In this document: positions 8,854 through 17,872 of the stretch, piece after piece
Numbering within the stretch: the stretch's first letter is position 1
Layout of the letters: each line of letters starts with the position of its first letter
Assembly (NCBI RefSeq): GCF_009498035.1
Contig: NZ_CP034550.1
Span: 7,068,001 to 7,132,000 of the forward strand
DNA from: Saccharothrix syringae
Lineage (GTDB): Bacteria > Actinomycetota > Actinomycetes > Mycobacteriales > Pseudonocardiaceae
Length of the DNA stretch: 64,000 bases
Direction of reading: 5' to 3'
Position numbers and translations under genes: made by a program
The notes under the pieces: model-generated
The model's input: only the letters and a program-made list of their open reading frames with translations
The model's database searches: none
Told to the model about the DNA's origin: nothing

Positions 8854-10719
8854 GTGAGGTCTGGACCAGTAGCACTCGCCGTCCTGCTGACCGCGGGCAC
8901 CGCCGTGGCCACCGCGCCCGCCACCGCCGCCCCCGCACCCGACCAGGCCGCCGTCGCGGACTGGACGGGACCGCTGAGCACCCGGGGCCGCTACATCGTC
9001 GACGCCAACGGCAACCGGTTCAAGCTCAAGGCCGGCAACTGGCACGGCGCGAGCGGCACGTGGAACGGCTCCGGGGACGTCGACGACCCCGCCAACCACC
9101 ACGCGGGCGAGCTGGCCCACCAGACGCCGCTCGGCCTGGACCGGGCCCCGCTGGAGCGGATCATCGACGGCTTCGCCGAGCTGGGGCTCAACAGCGTGCG
9201 CCTGCCGTTCTCCAACGCCATGGTCCACGACCCGCGCCCCGTCCCCGACCTGCCCGCCAACCCCGACCTGCGCGGCCTGACCCCGCTCCAGGTATATGAC
9301 CGGGTGGTCGAGCGGCTGACCGCGCGCGGCTTCGCCGTGGTGCTGAACAACCACACGACCACCTCCCGCTGGTGCTGCGGCGTGGACGGCAACGAGCGGT
9401 GGAACACCGCGCAGACCGAGCGGCAGTGGCAGGACGACTGGGTGTTCATGGCCCGCCGGTACGCCGCCAACAAGCGGGTGGTCGGCGCCGACCTCTACAA
9501 CGAGGTGCGGCGCAACGTCACCGACGACCCCAACTGGGGCTGGGGCGACGACCACGACTGGCAGCGCGCCTCCCAGCAGGCCGGCGACCGCATCCTCACC
9601 GAGGCCAACCCGGACCTGCTGGTCGTCGTGGAGGGCATCAACTGGACCGGGCTGCCGGTGGACGGGTTCCCGCACGGCAGGCCGACCCTGGAACCGGTGC
9701 GCACCCTCTCGCACACGCTCGTCACGTCCGGGAAGCTGGTGTACTCCGCCCACTTCTACGGCTACACCGGCCCCAACCACTCGGGTGCGACCGGCATCGG
9801 CGAGACCAGCGACCCGCGCTACCAGGACCTCACCCCGCAGCAGCTGCGCGACGTGGTGCACCGGCAGGCGCTCTACGTCTCGGCCGAGACCGGGAAGCAC
9901 TTCACCGCGCCGGTGTGGATCAGCGAGTTCGGCGTCGGCGGCCGGGGCAACGGCGACGCGCGGGCGCGCGACTGGTTCGAGCGGTTCGTCGACATCCTGG
10001 TCGAGGCCGACGCCGACTTCGCCTACTGGCCGGTCGTGGGCCACCACGCCAACGGCGTCGGCGACGGCTGGTCGCTGCTGGCGTGGGACGCGGCCGGCAA
10101 CCGGATCGGGGTGGACGACGGCGCCGACTGGCGCGGCCCGGCGTGGCGGCGGCTCGTCGGGGCCGCGGGCCGCACCGGCCAGGTCCCGCAGGCCGAGCGG
10201 TGGTCGATGCTGAACCTGGACCACGCGGACTTCCAGGCGTCCAGGGCGGTCCGGGCCATGCCGGACTGGAACCCCGGCGCCCGCAAGGGGGTCTGCCCGG
10301 ACGGCCAGCGGCTGGCCGGCCTGGCCGACGTCGGCGGGCGGGGGCTGTGCACGGGCTCGGCAGCCGCGCCGCAGGGGTACGTCACGGTGCGCGACGAGTC
10401 CTATGTGGACACGGATTGGGCGACCGGGTACACGAAGGTCCAGTGCCCGCGCGACCACTACGTCGTCGGCTACAGCGTCAACGGCGCGGCGTTCTCGGCC
10501 GCGCTGTGCGCCCGCTCGGCGGTCCCCCTGGGCTCCGGCGGCCGGACGGTGTGGTTCGACCGGGGCGACAACCGGCCGGCCGGCGACCCCGGCGGCGAGT
10601 TCGCGCCCAACCGGTACAAGGGCCAGTGCGCGGCGAACGAGCACGTCGCGGGCATCGCCTACACCGGCCGGATCTTCTCCGACCGGAGCCCCGACGCCCT
10701 GTACTGCCGGGCAGGCTGA
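8854..10719 (+). CDS. Secreted GH5-type glycoside hydrolase (cellulase family)
   Basis: About 621 aa. The start is uncertain: the GTG at 8854 gives a plausible signal peptide (VRSGPVALAVLLTAGTAVATAPATAAPA), while the in-frame GTG at 8800 would add 18 residues. Neither has a strong ribosome-binding site. Residues ~45-430 form a (beta/alpha)8 glycosidase: LKAGNWHG near the N-terminus, LPFSN, a general-acid Glu in DLYNEVR, and a nucleophile Glu in WISEFGVGG. The C-terminal ~170 residues are a Cys-rich domain (GVCPDGQRLAGLADVGGRGLCTG... CPRDHYVVGYSVNGAAFSAALC) that resembles a binding or adhesion module but is not one I can name. It is a single gene, probably for extracellular beta-glucan breakdown. 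Confidence 0.85.
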   Translation: MRSGPVALAVLLTAGTAVATAPATAAPAPDQAAVADWTGPLSTRGRYIVDANGNRFKLKAGNWHGASGTWNGSGDVDDPANHHAGELAHQTPLGLDRAPLERIIDGFAELGLNSVRLPFSNAMVHDPRPVPDLPANPDLRGLTPLQVYDRVVERLTARGFAVVLNNHTTTSRWCCGVDGNERWNTAQTERQWQDDWVFMARRYAANKRVVGADLYNEVRRNVTDDPNWGWGDDHDWQRASQQAGDRILTEANPDLLVVVEGINWTGLPVDGFPHGRPTLEPVRTLSHTLVTSGKLVYSAHFYGYTGPNHSGATGIGETSDPRYQDLTPQQLRDVVHRQALYVSAETGKHFTAPVWISEFGVGGRGNGDARARDWFERFVDILVEADADFAYWPVVGHHANGVGDGWSLLAWDAAGNRIGVDDGADWRGPAWRRLVGAAGRTGQVPQAERWSMLNLDHADFQASRAVRAMPDWNPGARKGVCPDGQRLAGLADVGGRGLCTGSAAAPQGYVTVRDESYVDTDWATGYTKVQCPRDHYVVGYSVNGAAFSAALCARSAVPLGSGGRTVWFDRGDNRPAGDPGGEFAPNRYKGQCAANEHVAGIAYTGRIFSDRSPDALYCRAG

Positions 10720-10744
10720 GGCAGCGCCGGATCAGGGCCGGGCC

Positions 10745-11179
10745 TCACATGTCCCACACCGACGGCCGCTCGTCGTCCCACTGCTCGTGCACCGCCCGGC
10801 GCGGCGGTGGCGCGGCGGGTCCTCCCCCGAACGGCGGCGGTTCGGGGAACCGCCGCCGCGCGTCGGCCACCAGCAGGTGGGTGTCGGGGTCGTCGGTGCC
10901 CACCGACTCGGCCAGCACCTGCTGCAACAGGTCGGGGATCTTCGCCTGGGCGCGGCGCACGCAGTCCATGATCTCGGCGGCCAACCGGGGCCCGGACACC
11001 GGTCCGGCCGGCTCGGCGAGCACCAGGCCGGTCAGCAGGCCGCCGGCGGAGACGGTGACCCGGACCGACCCGTCGCGCGACGACTCGGTGATCGACAGCC
11101 CGGCCAGCCGTTGGTCCAACTCCTGGTGGCGCCGGGCGTTCCCGCTGGTCCGCGCCCGCCAGTCCGCGCTGTCCGACAT
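10745..11179 (-). CDS. YbaB/EbfC-like DNA-binding family protein
   Basis: A 144-aa acidic/proline-rich protein with a YbaB/EbfC-type core (about residues 15-95): a coiled N-terminal helix (RRHQELDQRLAGLSITESSRDGSVRVTVSAGGLLTGL) followed by a strand and a second helix (RLAAEIMDCVRRAQAKIPDLLQQVL). The ATG at 11179 is preceded by GGGGGA. In actinomycetes many paralogues of this family accompany ESX or secreted-protein genes rather than recR. Here it is alone, convergent with the GH5 gene (25 bp between stops). The Pro-rich tail PEPPPFGGGPAAPPP is disordered. Whether it binds DNA is unknown. Confidence 0.75.
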   Translation of the reverse strand: MSDSADWRARTSGNARRHQELDQRLAGLSITESSRDGSVRVTVSAGGLLTGLVLAEPAGPVSGPRLAAEIMDCVRRAQAKIPDLLQQVLAESVGTDDPDTHLLVADARRRFPEPPPFGGGPAAPPPRRAVHEQWDDERPSVWDM

Positions 11180-11390
11180 CGCCGTCCCCCGTCCGAGGAG
11201 TACGCCCCAGGGTGGCGCAACCCGGGCGCGCCGGACACCCCGACGGCGGCAAGTTGGGCCCAACGGCCCCCTGGGCGCTGCCGAAGGATGGCGTTGTCGG
11301 ACCACCCCTCGGTGTGCCGCGATCGCCGCACCGTCGGGTGGAAAACGATTTCCCGTGGAGGTGGCGCCTGGGACTCCTACCGGGTCTTCC

Positions 11391-12743
11391 TCACCCGAGC
11401 GGGATCGACTGGGCGAAGGTGAACGCGCCGGCCGGGTCGTAGCGCGCCTTGACGGCCCGCAACCGGTCGGCGTTGCCCCCGTAGTAGGCCGTCAGCCAGT
11501 CCCGGTGCGCCGGGTCGGGGAAGTTCGGGTACACCCCGCCGGTGCCCCACGGGTGGACCAGCGACCACGCCTCGTCCAGCCGGCGCAGCACCTCGTCGCC
11601 GCGCCGCTCCGCGCCACCGGGCCCGACGAGCACGGTGTGCTTGAGCAGGAACGCCGGGGTGCGGTGCGGGAACGCGGTGGCGTCCGGGGCGACCCGCCCG
11701 TACGCGCCGCGCCAGGGCGTGAACGCCACCTCTCGCAGCTCGCCGAACCGCCGGTCGGCCGTCAGGTGCGCCAGCAGCGCGGCCACCGCGTCGTCGGGCA
11801 GGGGGCGGTCGAAGAACTCCGTGCGCGACGTCGACATGCCCGGCCGCGGCGACACCAGCGGGATGGTCGCCGGGTCGCGCGCGACGGCCGAGTGCGGCGT
11901 GGCGTGCACCAGCCCGGCCTCGTGGGCGGGCACCACGACCACCTCGGTGTCGCGCGGCACGGGCAGGCGGCCCAGCAGCTCGTCGGCGGCCACGAGGTCG
12001 GGCACGGCGCCGACGAGCACCGCCACCGGCTCCTCCTCCGGGTACTCCGGGCACAGCAGCACCAGTTCGACGCCCACCTCGTCCGGCGGGTCCCACGCCT
12101 GCCACCACCGGACCAGCCCGGCGGCGCGGGCGAAGTCGAACACGACCCGCAGGTGCGTGCGCGGCCGGGCCGGGGCGGTCCGGAACACCGCCGACACCAC
12201 CACCCCGAAGTTGCCGCCGCCCGCGCCCCGCAGCGCCCAGAACAGGTCGGCGTGCGCGTCCGCCGAGGCCACCACCACCTCACCCGACGCGAGCACCACC
12301 TCCGCCGACACCAGCGCGTCGCAGGTCAGCCCGTGCAGCCGGCCGTGGGCGCCGAACCCGCCGCCCAGGGCCGCGCCGACCACGCCGACCGACGGGCACG
12401 ACCCCAGCGGCACCACCCGCCCCGCCGGGGCCAGCACCCCGGCCAGCCGCCCGCCGCGCACCCCGCCGCCGACGGTCACCAGGTCCCCGGACACCGACAC
12501 CGCGTCGGCCGGGGCGAGGTCCAGCAGCAGGCCGGGGGTGCTGGAGTGCCCGGCGTTGCTGTGCCCGCCGCCGCGCACGGCGAACGGCCAGTCCCGGTCG
12601 CGGGCCAGGGCCAGGGCGGCGAGCACGTCGTCCGCGCCGGCGCACCGGGCCACCGCGCGGGGCAGCACCTCGCGGGGCCTGCCGATGAACTGGCTGCGCG
12701 ACAGGTCGTAGCGCGGGTCGCCCGGCACCACCAGTTCAGGCAT
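11391..12743 (-). CDS. FAD-binding oxidase, berberine-bridge (BBE) type, bicovalent flavin
   Basis: A 450-aa flavoprotein oxidase. The FAD_binding_4 domain carries both flavin attachment residues: His61 in RGGGHSNAGHSS and Cys116 in GSCPSVGVVGAALGGGFG. A bicovalent 8-alpha-histidyl/6-S-cysteinyl FAD, as in AknOx and berberine bridge enzyme, is therefore expected. The BBE C-terminal segment is present (YPNFPDPAHRDWLTAYYGGN...RYDPAGAF). No signal peptide is seen, so it acts in the cytoplasm. Its ATG overlaps the end of the ABC transporter gene by 8 bp (ATGCCTGA), tying it to the lanthipeptide operon. It is the last gene of that operon and could oxidise the peptide or its side chains; this is inference. 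Such enzymes are not standard lanthipeptide partners. Confidence 0.88.
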   Translation of the reverse strand: MPELVVPGDPRYDLSRSQFIGRPREVLPRAVARCAGADDVLAALALARDRDWPFAVRGGGHSNAGHSSTPGLLLDLAPADAVSVSGDLVTVGGGVRGGRLAGVLAPAGRVVPLGSCPSVGVVGAALGGGFGAHGRLHGLTCDALVSAEVVLASGEVVVASADAHADLFWALRGAGGGNFGVVVSAVFRTAPARPRTHLRVVFDFARAAGLVRWWQAWDPPDEVGVELVLLCPEYPEEEPVAVLVGAVPDLVAADELLGRLPVPRDTEVVVVPAHEAGLVHATPHSAVARDPATIPLVSPRPGMSTSRTEFFDRPLPDDAVAALLAHLTADRRFGELREVAFTPWRGAYGRVAPDATAFPHRTPAFLLKHTVLVGPGGAERRGDEVLRRLDEAWSLVHPWGTGGVYPNFPDPAHRDWLTAYYGGNADRLRAVKARYDPAGAFTFAQSIPLG

Positions 12744-14739
12744 CCGCGTGCATCCGGCTCTGGAGCGCGTACAGGTCGGCGTAGCGGCCGCCCAGGGCCA
12801 GCAACTCCGCGTGCGTGCCCTGCTCGACCAGCTCGCCTTCGTGCAGCAGCAGGATGCGGTCGGCGTGCCGCACGCTCGCCAGCCGGTGCGTGATCAGCAC
12901 GACGGTCCGGTCCGCGGCCAGCGCCCGCAGCGACTCGTACACCGCGAACTCGGCCTTGGCGTCCAGCGGCGCGGTCGGCTCGTCCCAGATCAGCAGCGGC
13001 GCGTCCCGGTAGAGCCCGCGCGCCACGGCCAGCCGCTGCCACTGCCCGCCGGACAGCTCCACGCCGCCCCGGAACTGCTTGGACAGCAGCGTGCGCCACC
13101 GCTGCGGCAGCCGCGCCACCACCTCGTCCGCCCCGGACTGCGCCGCCGCCCCGCGCACGCCGCGCCCGTCGGGGTCGGGCCGGTCGTGCCGCCCCACCCG
13201 GACGTTGACGTGCGCGGTGTGCGGCCACCGCACCGGGTCCTGGAGCACCATCATCACCCGGTCGGCCACCCGCGCCCGGTCGACCCCGGCGATGTCCCGC
13301 CCGGACCACCTGACCTGCCCGGAGGTCGGCGCGTAGAGGCCCGCGACGAGCTTGGCCAGCGTCGTCTTGCCCGACCCGTTCTCGCCGACCAGGGCGATGG
13401 TCTCGCCGGGCGCGATGCCGAGCGAGACGTCCCGCACGGCCGCCCGGTCGCTGCCGGGGTAGCGGAACGTCACCCGGTCCAGCGCCACCCGCGACGGGTC
13501 GACCGCCACGTCCGCGCCCGTCCGGCGCGACCCGGTGGCGGCGTCCAGGAACTCCCGGTAGTCCGCCACGTACATGCCCTGCTCGACGAGCTGGTTCGCG
13601 GCCAGCACCAGGCGGTTGAGCGCGGAGGTGCCCACCCGCACCGCGATCACCGCCGTGCCCGCCACCGCCAGCGGCACCCAGCCGCGCCCGACCAGCAGGC
13701 CCAGCACCGCGTAGGTGACGGCCAGGCCGACCCCGGCCAGCGCCCGGCCGACGCCCCGCACCCGGGCCTGCGCGGTGGCCAGGCGCACGTCCTCGTCGCG
13801 CAGCGGGTCGGCGGCCACCCGGTACTCGTCCAGCACGAACGGCTCGGCCTGGTAGGCGCGGATCTCGGCGGCCGGCTCCCGCTCGGTGGCCAGCTGGGAC
13901 ACCAGCTGCACGCGCCGGTCCAGCGCCACGGTCCGGCCGACGCTGGCGTAGGCCATCTGCGCGGACCGGTGCACGGCCCACCCGTCGGGGACGACGGCGA
14001 GCAGCAGCACGGGCACCAGCAGCGGGTGCAGCGCGGCCAGGCTGCCCACCGCGGCGGCGAGGCCGATCAGGGCGCCGATCAGCTCGACCAGGTTGTCGGC
14101 GGCGCGCTCCAGGTAGAACAGGCCGCGGTCGCGGGCCCGGTGCATCCGGTCGTGGAAGGACGCGTCGTCGAACGCGGCCAGGTCCGCGTCCAGGCTCGCC
14201 CGGTACAGCTGCTCCTCGGCGAGCCGGCGCACCGCCGGGGTGATCCGGGCGTGCGCCAGGGAGACGCCGACGTCCAGCGCGCCGCGCAGCCCGAAGGCCG
14301 CGCCCACCAGCAGCAGTTCCGGCAGCGCCGCGACCACCCGGTCGGCGGTCGGACCGGACTCCAGCAGGTCGGTCAGCACGCCGGTGGTGGCGAACAGGCC
14401 GAACGCGGCGGCGAGGCCGGACAGGACCTGGAGGACGGCCACCACGAGCGCCGGGCCGGGCGCGGCGTCCCGGACCAGCCGGAGCACCGGGCGGGTCACG
14501 CCGGGCAGGCCGCGCAGCACCCCGCGCCGCTCGACGGCCGAGTCGTCGAGCTGCCAGTGCGGGGTGACCAGGTTGCCGTCGCGCGGGTCGTGACCGGCGG
14601 CGGTGTCGTCGGCGGGGACCTGCGGGCCGGGGCCGTCCTCGCCCGCGCCACCCCCACCTCTGCCGCGCCCGGCAGTGCCGCCTCCGCGCCCACCGCCTTC
14701 GTCGCGCCCGCCCGCACCGTTCTCATGCGCGCCGTTCAC
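12736..14739 (-). CDS. ABC exporter (fused permease/ATPase) of the lanthipeptide cluster
   Basis: A 667-aa half-transporter with fused membrane and ATPase domains. The first ~50 residues are Gly/Asp-rich and disordered. Membrane helices follow (for example ALVVAVLQVLSGLAAAFGLF, LIGALIGLAAAVGSLAA, AVTYAVLGLLVG). The nucleotide-binding domain has Walker A GENGSGKTT, signature LSGGQWQ, Walker B LLIWDEPTAPLD and the H-loop ITHRLASV. There is no N-terminal C39 peptidase domain, so it should not cut the leader. I chose the GTG at 14739 because GGGGAG lies 4 nt upstream. It starts 23 nt after the LanM stop and its stop overlaps the oxidase start. The role is probably export of, or immunity to, the modified peptide. 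Confidence 0.88.
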   Translation of the reverse strand: MNGAHENGAGGRDEGGGRGGGTAGRGRGGGGAGEDGPGPQVPADDTAAGHDPRDGNLVTPHWQLDDSAVERRGVLRGLPGVTRPVLRLVRDAAPGPALVVAVLQVLSGLAAAFGLFATTGVLTDLLESGPTADRVVAALPELLLVGAAFGLRGALDVGVSLAHARITPAVRRLAEEQLYRASLDADLAAFDDASFHDRMHRARDRGLFYLERAADNLVELIGALIGLAAAVGSLAALHPLLVPVLLLAVVPDGWAVHRSAQMAYASVGRTVALDRRVQLVSQLATEREPAAEIRAYQAEPFVLDEYRVAADPLRDEDVRLATAQARVRGVGRALAGVGLAVTYAVLGLLVGRGWVPLAVAGTAVIAVRVGTSALNRLVLAANQLVEQGMYVADYREFLDAATGSRRTGADVAVDPSRVALDRVTFRYPGSDRAAVRDVSLGIAPGETIALVGENGSGKTTLAKLVAGLYAPTSGQVRWSGRDIAGVDRARVADRVMMVLQDPVRWPHTAHVNVRVGRHDRPDPDGRGVRGAAAQSGADEVVARLPQRWRTLLSKQFRGGVELSGGQWQRLAVARGLYRDAPLLIWDEPTAPLDAKAEFAVYESLRALAADRTVVLITHRLASVRHADRILLLHEGELVEQGTHAELLALGGRYADLYALQSRMHADA

Positions 14740-14762
14740 GCGCTCCCCGTCCCCCGGCGCGG

Positions 14763-17588
14763 TCACCGCGGCCCGTCCCCGAGCAGCAGCACCGAGGGCA
14801 GGTCGCTGCCGGGGTGCATCCGCAGCAACTGGTAGGCGATCCCGCCGGAGCCGGACATCATGCTCGGCGAGTACACCTCCCGGGCCAACCCGGTGGTGGG
14901 CCCGTGCTCCTCCACGCTCCCGAGCACCGCCGCGTCCAGCCCCTCCCGCGTCACCCCGTCCGGCGCGACCCCCTCGTCGAGCGCCCGCACCAGCAACTCC
15001 CACGTGCCCAGGTCGCCGTGGCACAGGGTGTGCGTCCACCCCGTCCCGTCCCGCAGCCCCGACGCGGCGGCCCGGCGCAGCACGTCCGGGTCCGCGGTGG
15101 CCAGCCCGATGCCGACCGCCCCGTGGCACCAGGCCGCGACCACCGACCCCGGCTCCCGCGGATCGCGCCACGCCCGCGACCCCGGGTCGTACCAGGTCTC
15201 CTCGTACGCCGCCGCCCCGCGCGCCAGCTCGGCGAAAGCACCCTCACCGGTTGCCCCGGCCAGCCGCGCCAGCGCCCAGCCGATGCCGGTCGCCCCGTGG
15301 GCGAACCCGCCGATCCCCTCCGGCCACGTCGGCGCCGGCCAGCGCGCCCGGCCGCCCTCCACCTCCGCGTCCCCGGCCAACCGGCGACCGGCCTCGACGG
15401 CCAGGTCGGCGTAGCGGGTCTCGCCGGTGCGCTCGGCGAGCAGCAGCAGCGGCACGATCGCGCCCGCCGTGCCGACCACCACGTCCGGCCCCTCGCTCGC
15501 GGCGAGCGCGGCGGGCACCTGCCCGGCCAGGAACACCGCGTCCTCCACGGCGGGCAGCCCCAGCCGGTCCAGCACCAGCCAGCACCAGATCTGCGAGCCC
15601 AGCCCGATGTAGGAGCCGACCGGGTCGGGGCGGCGCCGGGTGTGCCGCGCCTGGTCGGCCCACCACACCTGGGTGCGGCGGGCGGTGGCCACCGTGCCGG
15701 CCAGCAGCTCCTCCACCTCGGCCACCGGGTCCGCGCGGCCCGCCGCGACCTCCCGCCGGTAGGCCGCGAGCAGCACGGCGACGCCGAGCGTGCCGCCGTA
15801 CAGGTCGGGGGTCAGGGGCGTGGTCTGCCAGCCGGAGCGGTCCAGGATGGGCGCGAACCACGTCGCGGTGCCGTCGGACCCGCGCACCGCCTCGGCGGCC
15901 AGTTCGCGCACCAGCCGGGCCGCCAGGGCACGTCGTCGCCCGTCCAGCCCGGTAGCGTCCGGCTCCCCCGCAGCTTCCATCCGCCCCAGCTCCGGCCGCG
16001 CGCCCTGGTTGAGGTAGGCGCTGACCAGCGCGGCGTGCGTGATGCGGCGCTCCAGCGCCAGGTCCGCGGTGCGCCAGCGCTCCAGCGCCAGCCGCACCTG
16101 GTCGACGCGCGGCCCGCACACCAAACCCCCACCGGTGCGCAGGAATCCCTCCGCCGGGGTCGTGGTGAACACCGGCACGTCCCCCACCAGCAGGTCGGCG
16201 ACCTCGCCGCGGTGCACCTCGGGCGCCCCGGGGCCGCGGGTGTTGACCGAGTGCCGCGCCAGCAGGGCGCGGGCGCGTTCCTCGGCCGCGGGCTGGTCGT
16301 GCAGGCCCGCCGGGTGCCAGAGCATCCTCCCCAGCTCGGCGTATGCCTCCGTGTCGCGCACCACCACGCGGACCACGCAGTCGGCGAACGGGGCCAGCAG
16401 CGGCTCCAGCCGGCCCTCCCGGTCCAGGCCGGTGATCCGGGCGGCCATCTCGTCGAACCCGGCCACCACCCGCGGCCAGTGCCGGACCAGCCGGGGGCGC
16501 GGGCCGGGCAGGTTGCGGGCCGGCACGGGCGGGCGCGGCACGATCGCCACCCGCGCCTGGTCGGTGCCCGCGCCCACCAGGTCGGGCAGGCCGATCGCGG
16601 GCTGCTCGCCGGGCAGGCCGCCCATGGCCGAGCCGTCCACGCCGCGCCACCCCAGGCCACTGCCCCGGCCGGGCAGCAGGCCGGTGCGCAGCACGGTGCC
16701 GGTCAGCTGCTCGGCCACCAGGTCGGTGGCCTCGCCCGCGCCCGTCGGCGGGTGCGGCGGGCGGGGCGTGAAGACGCTCTCGCAGTCCACCACCACCGGG
16801 ACCGGGCCGCACGCGATGATGTTCTCCGCGTGCAGGTCGGTGCCCGAGACCAGGCGCATCACCGCGAGCCAGTGGCCCAGGCCGCGGTAGAACGCGTCCA
16901 GCTCGGCGTCGTCGGCGCAGTGGCGGTGCTCGACGTGCTCGGCCCAGCCGTACCCGTCGCCCACCACCGCGCGGGGCACCCGGATCGGCCGGTCGTCGCC
17001 CTCGGTGAGCACCGCGAGGAGCCGGGCCAGCTCCCGGTCGACCTCCATGGGCCGCGGCTTGTGGACCACGACGCCGCCCGCGCAGCGCAGCACCGTCACG
17101 GTGTGGCCGCCGCGGTGGCTGTCGCCCTGGCCGAACTCGACCTCCCGCAGCTCGCCCGGGTCGGTGCCGAGCAGGTCGCGCAGCAGCGGCCGGTCGGCGG
17201 CGAAGCGGCGGGCCAGGGCCAGGGCCGCGCCCAGCCGGTTGTCCACCACGGCGCGCAGCCGGGTGAGCAGGTGCGGGTAGTGGGCGGTCAGGTCGTGCCA
17301 GAACGCGGGTTCGGCCGCCCGGCGCAGGAACTCGTCCCAGCGGCCCCGCGGGTCGGGCGCGGTGAGCCGGCCGGTCAGGCGGGCGCCGTGCAGCTCCAGG
17401 ACCAGGACGCGGACCACCTTGCGGCGCAGGGTTTCCGCGAGTGCGCCGCGGGTGGCGGACAGCAGCGCGCCCGCCTCCGCGGCGCCGAGGTCGGCGACCT
17501 CGGCCAGTCGCCCGGCCAGCCGGTCCAGCGCGGGACCGACCAGCCACTCCAGGGTGCGGTCGAGTTCGCCGACCTCGGTTCCCGTCAT
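14763..17588 (-). CDS. lanM: Class II lanthipeptide synthetase LanM
   Basis: A 941-aa bifunctional synthetase. The N-terminal half is the DUF4135 dehydratase (for example LREVEFGQGDSHRGGHTVTVLRCAGGVVVHKPRPMEVDRE and SGTDLHAENIIACGPVPVVVDCESVF), which phosphorylates and eliminates Ser/Thr. The C-terminal ~380 residues are the LanC-like cyclase. Its zinc ligands are Cys821 in WCHGAVGIG and Cys856-His857 in LCHGDLG. Length is normal to slightly short for LanM. The ATG lies 2 nt after the precursor stop with no independent ribosome-binding site, so translation is likely coupled to the precursor. It acts on the 63-aa precursor immediately upstream and is cytoplasmic. Confidence 0.95.
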   Translation of the reverse strand: MTGTEVGELDRTLEWLVGPALDRLAGRLAEVADLGAAEAGALLSATRGALAETLRRKVVRVLVLELHGARLTGRLTAPDPRGRWDEFLRRAAEPAFWHDLTAHYPHLLTRLRAVVDNRLGAALALARRFAADRPLLRDLLGTDPGELREVEFGQGDSHRGGHTVTVLRCAGGVVVHKPRPMEVDRELARLLAVLTEGDDRPIRVPRAVVGDGYGWAEHVEHRHCADDAELDAFYRGLGHWLAVMRLVSGTDLHAENIIACGPVPVVVDCESVFTPRPPHPPTGAGEATDLVAEQLTGTVLRTGLLPGRGSGLGWRGVDGSAMGGLPGEQPAIGLPDLVGAGTDQARVAIVPRPPVPARNLPGPRPRLVRHWPRVVAGFDEMAARITGLDREGRLEPLLAPFADCVVRVVVRDTEAYAELGRMLWHPAGLHDQPAAEERARALLARHSVNTRGPGAPEVHRGEVADLLVGDVPVFTTTPAEGFLRTGGGLVCGPRVDQVRLALERWRTADLALERRITHAALVSAYLNQGARPELGRMEAAGEPDATGLDGRRRALAARLVRELAAEAVRGSDGTATWFAPILDRSGWQTTPLTPDLYGGTLGVAVLLAAYRREVAAGRADPVAEVEELLAGTVATARRTQVWWADQARHTRRRPDPVGSYIGLGSQIWCWLVLDRLGLPAVEDAVFLAGQVPAALAASEGPDVVVGTAGAIVPLLLLAERTGETRYADLAVEAGRRLAGDAEVEGGRARWPAPTWPEGIGGFAHGATGIGWALARLAGATGEGAFAELARGAAAYEETWYDPGSRAWRDPREPGSVVAAWCHGAVGIGLATADPDVLRRAAASGLRDGTGWTHTLCHGDLGTWELLVRALDEGVAPDGVTREGLDAAVLGSVEEHGPTTGLAREVYSPSMMSGSGGIAYQLLRMHPGSDLPSVLLLGDGPR

Positions 17589-17590
17589 CG

Positions 17591-17782
17591 TCAGCAGCAG
17601 TAGACGTGGGCTGACGCGGTGCAGGACGAGCACCGGCTGCCGGGCGGGTTGCAGGCCACGATGTCGCCCTCGGCGAACTCGCCGTTGGCGAACAGCGGGC
17701 CCGCCGGGTTGTCGAGCTCGTCCAGGCCGGCCCGCCAGCGGGCGACCAGCTCCTCCGCGTCGAGCAGGGTCGCAGCGGTCAT
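17591..17782 (-). CDS. lanA: Lanthipeptide precursor, mersacidin/lichenicidin-like leader
   Basis: A 63-aa precursor. The ATG at 17782 has an excellent AAAGGAG site 6 nt upstream; a longer in-frame start at 17842 lacks this. The leader is acidic and contains LVARWR followed by DNPAG, resembling the RxWKDP...NPAG pattern of mersacidin-type leaders. The core follows GEFAEGD and contains CNPPGSRCSSC and ends YCC, with five Cys and five Ser/Thr (ratio 1:1). There is no clear GG or GA cleavage site, and the exporter lacks a peptidase, so leader removal is unexplained. Ring topology cannot be predicted. It is the first gene of the LanM operon and has its own SARP-type promoter. Confidence 0.9.
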   Translation of the reverse strand: MTAATLLDAEELVARWRAGLDELDNPAGPLFANGEFAEGDIVACNPPGSRCSSCTASAHVYCC

Positions 17783-17810
17783 GTGCGCTCCTTTCCTCAG
17801 GGGAGGCAGG

Positions 17811-17845
17811 AGTGTAGAAATGCGCTGCACACGGTTGCGCACACG
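17811..17845 (-). promoter_or_regulatory. SARP-type heptad repeats and -10 box of the lanthipeptide operon
   Basis: Read on the minus strand, two copies of CGTGTGC (17839-17845 and 17827-17833, 12-nt period) are followed after 10 nt by TACACT (17811-17816), a good -10 box. The precursor ribosome-binding site lies ~20 nt further on. SARP activators bind heptameric direct repeats about 8 bp upstream of the -10 hexamer, replacing a -35. The spacing here is slightly longer than the usual 11/8 arrangement. The adjacent upstream gene encodes a SARP, so direct activation is a reasonable inference. Confidence 0.6.
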
Positions 17846-17872
17846 AGCCGTCCCCCCGTCGTGCCCGCCCGG

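Noticed and set aside
11253..11264. GTTGGGCCCAAC palindrome as an operator
   Set aside because: It lies between unrelated gene ends and starts, is short, and this composition yields such palindromes by chance.
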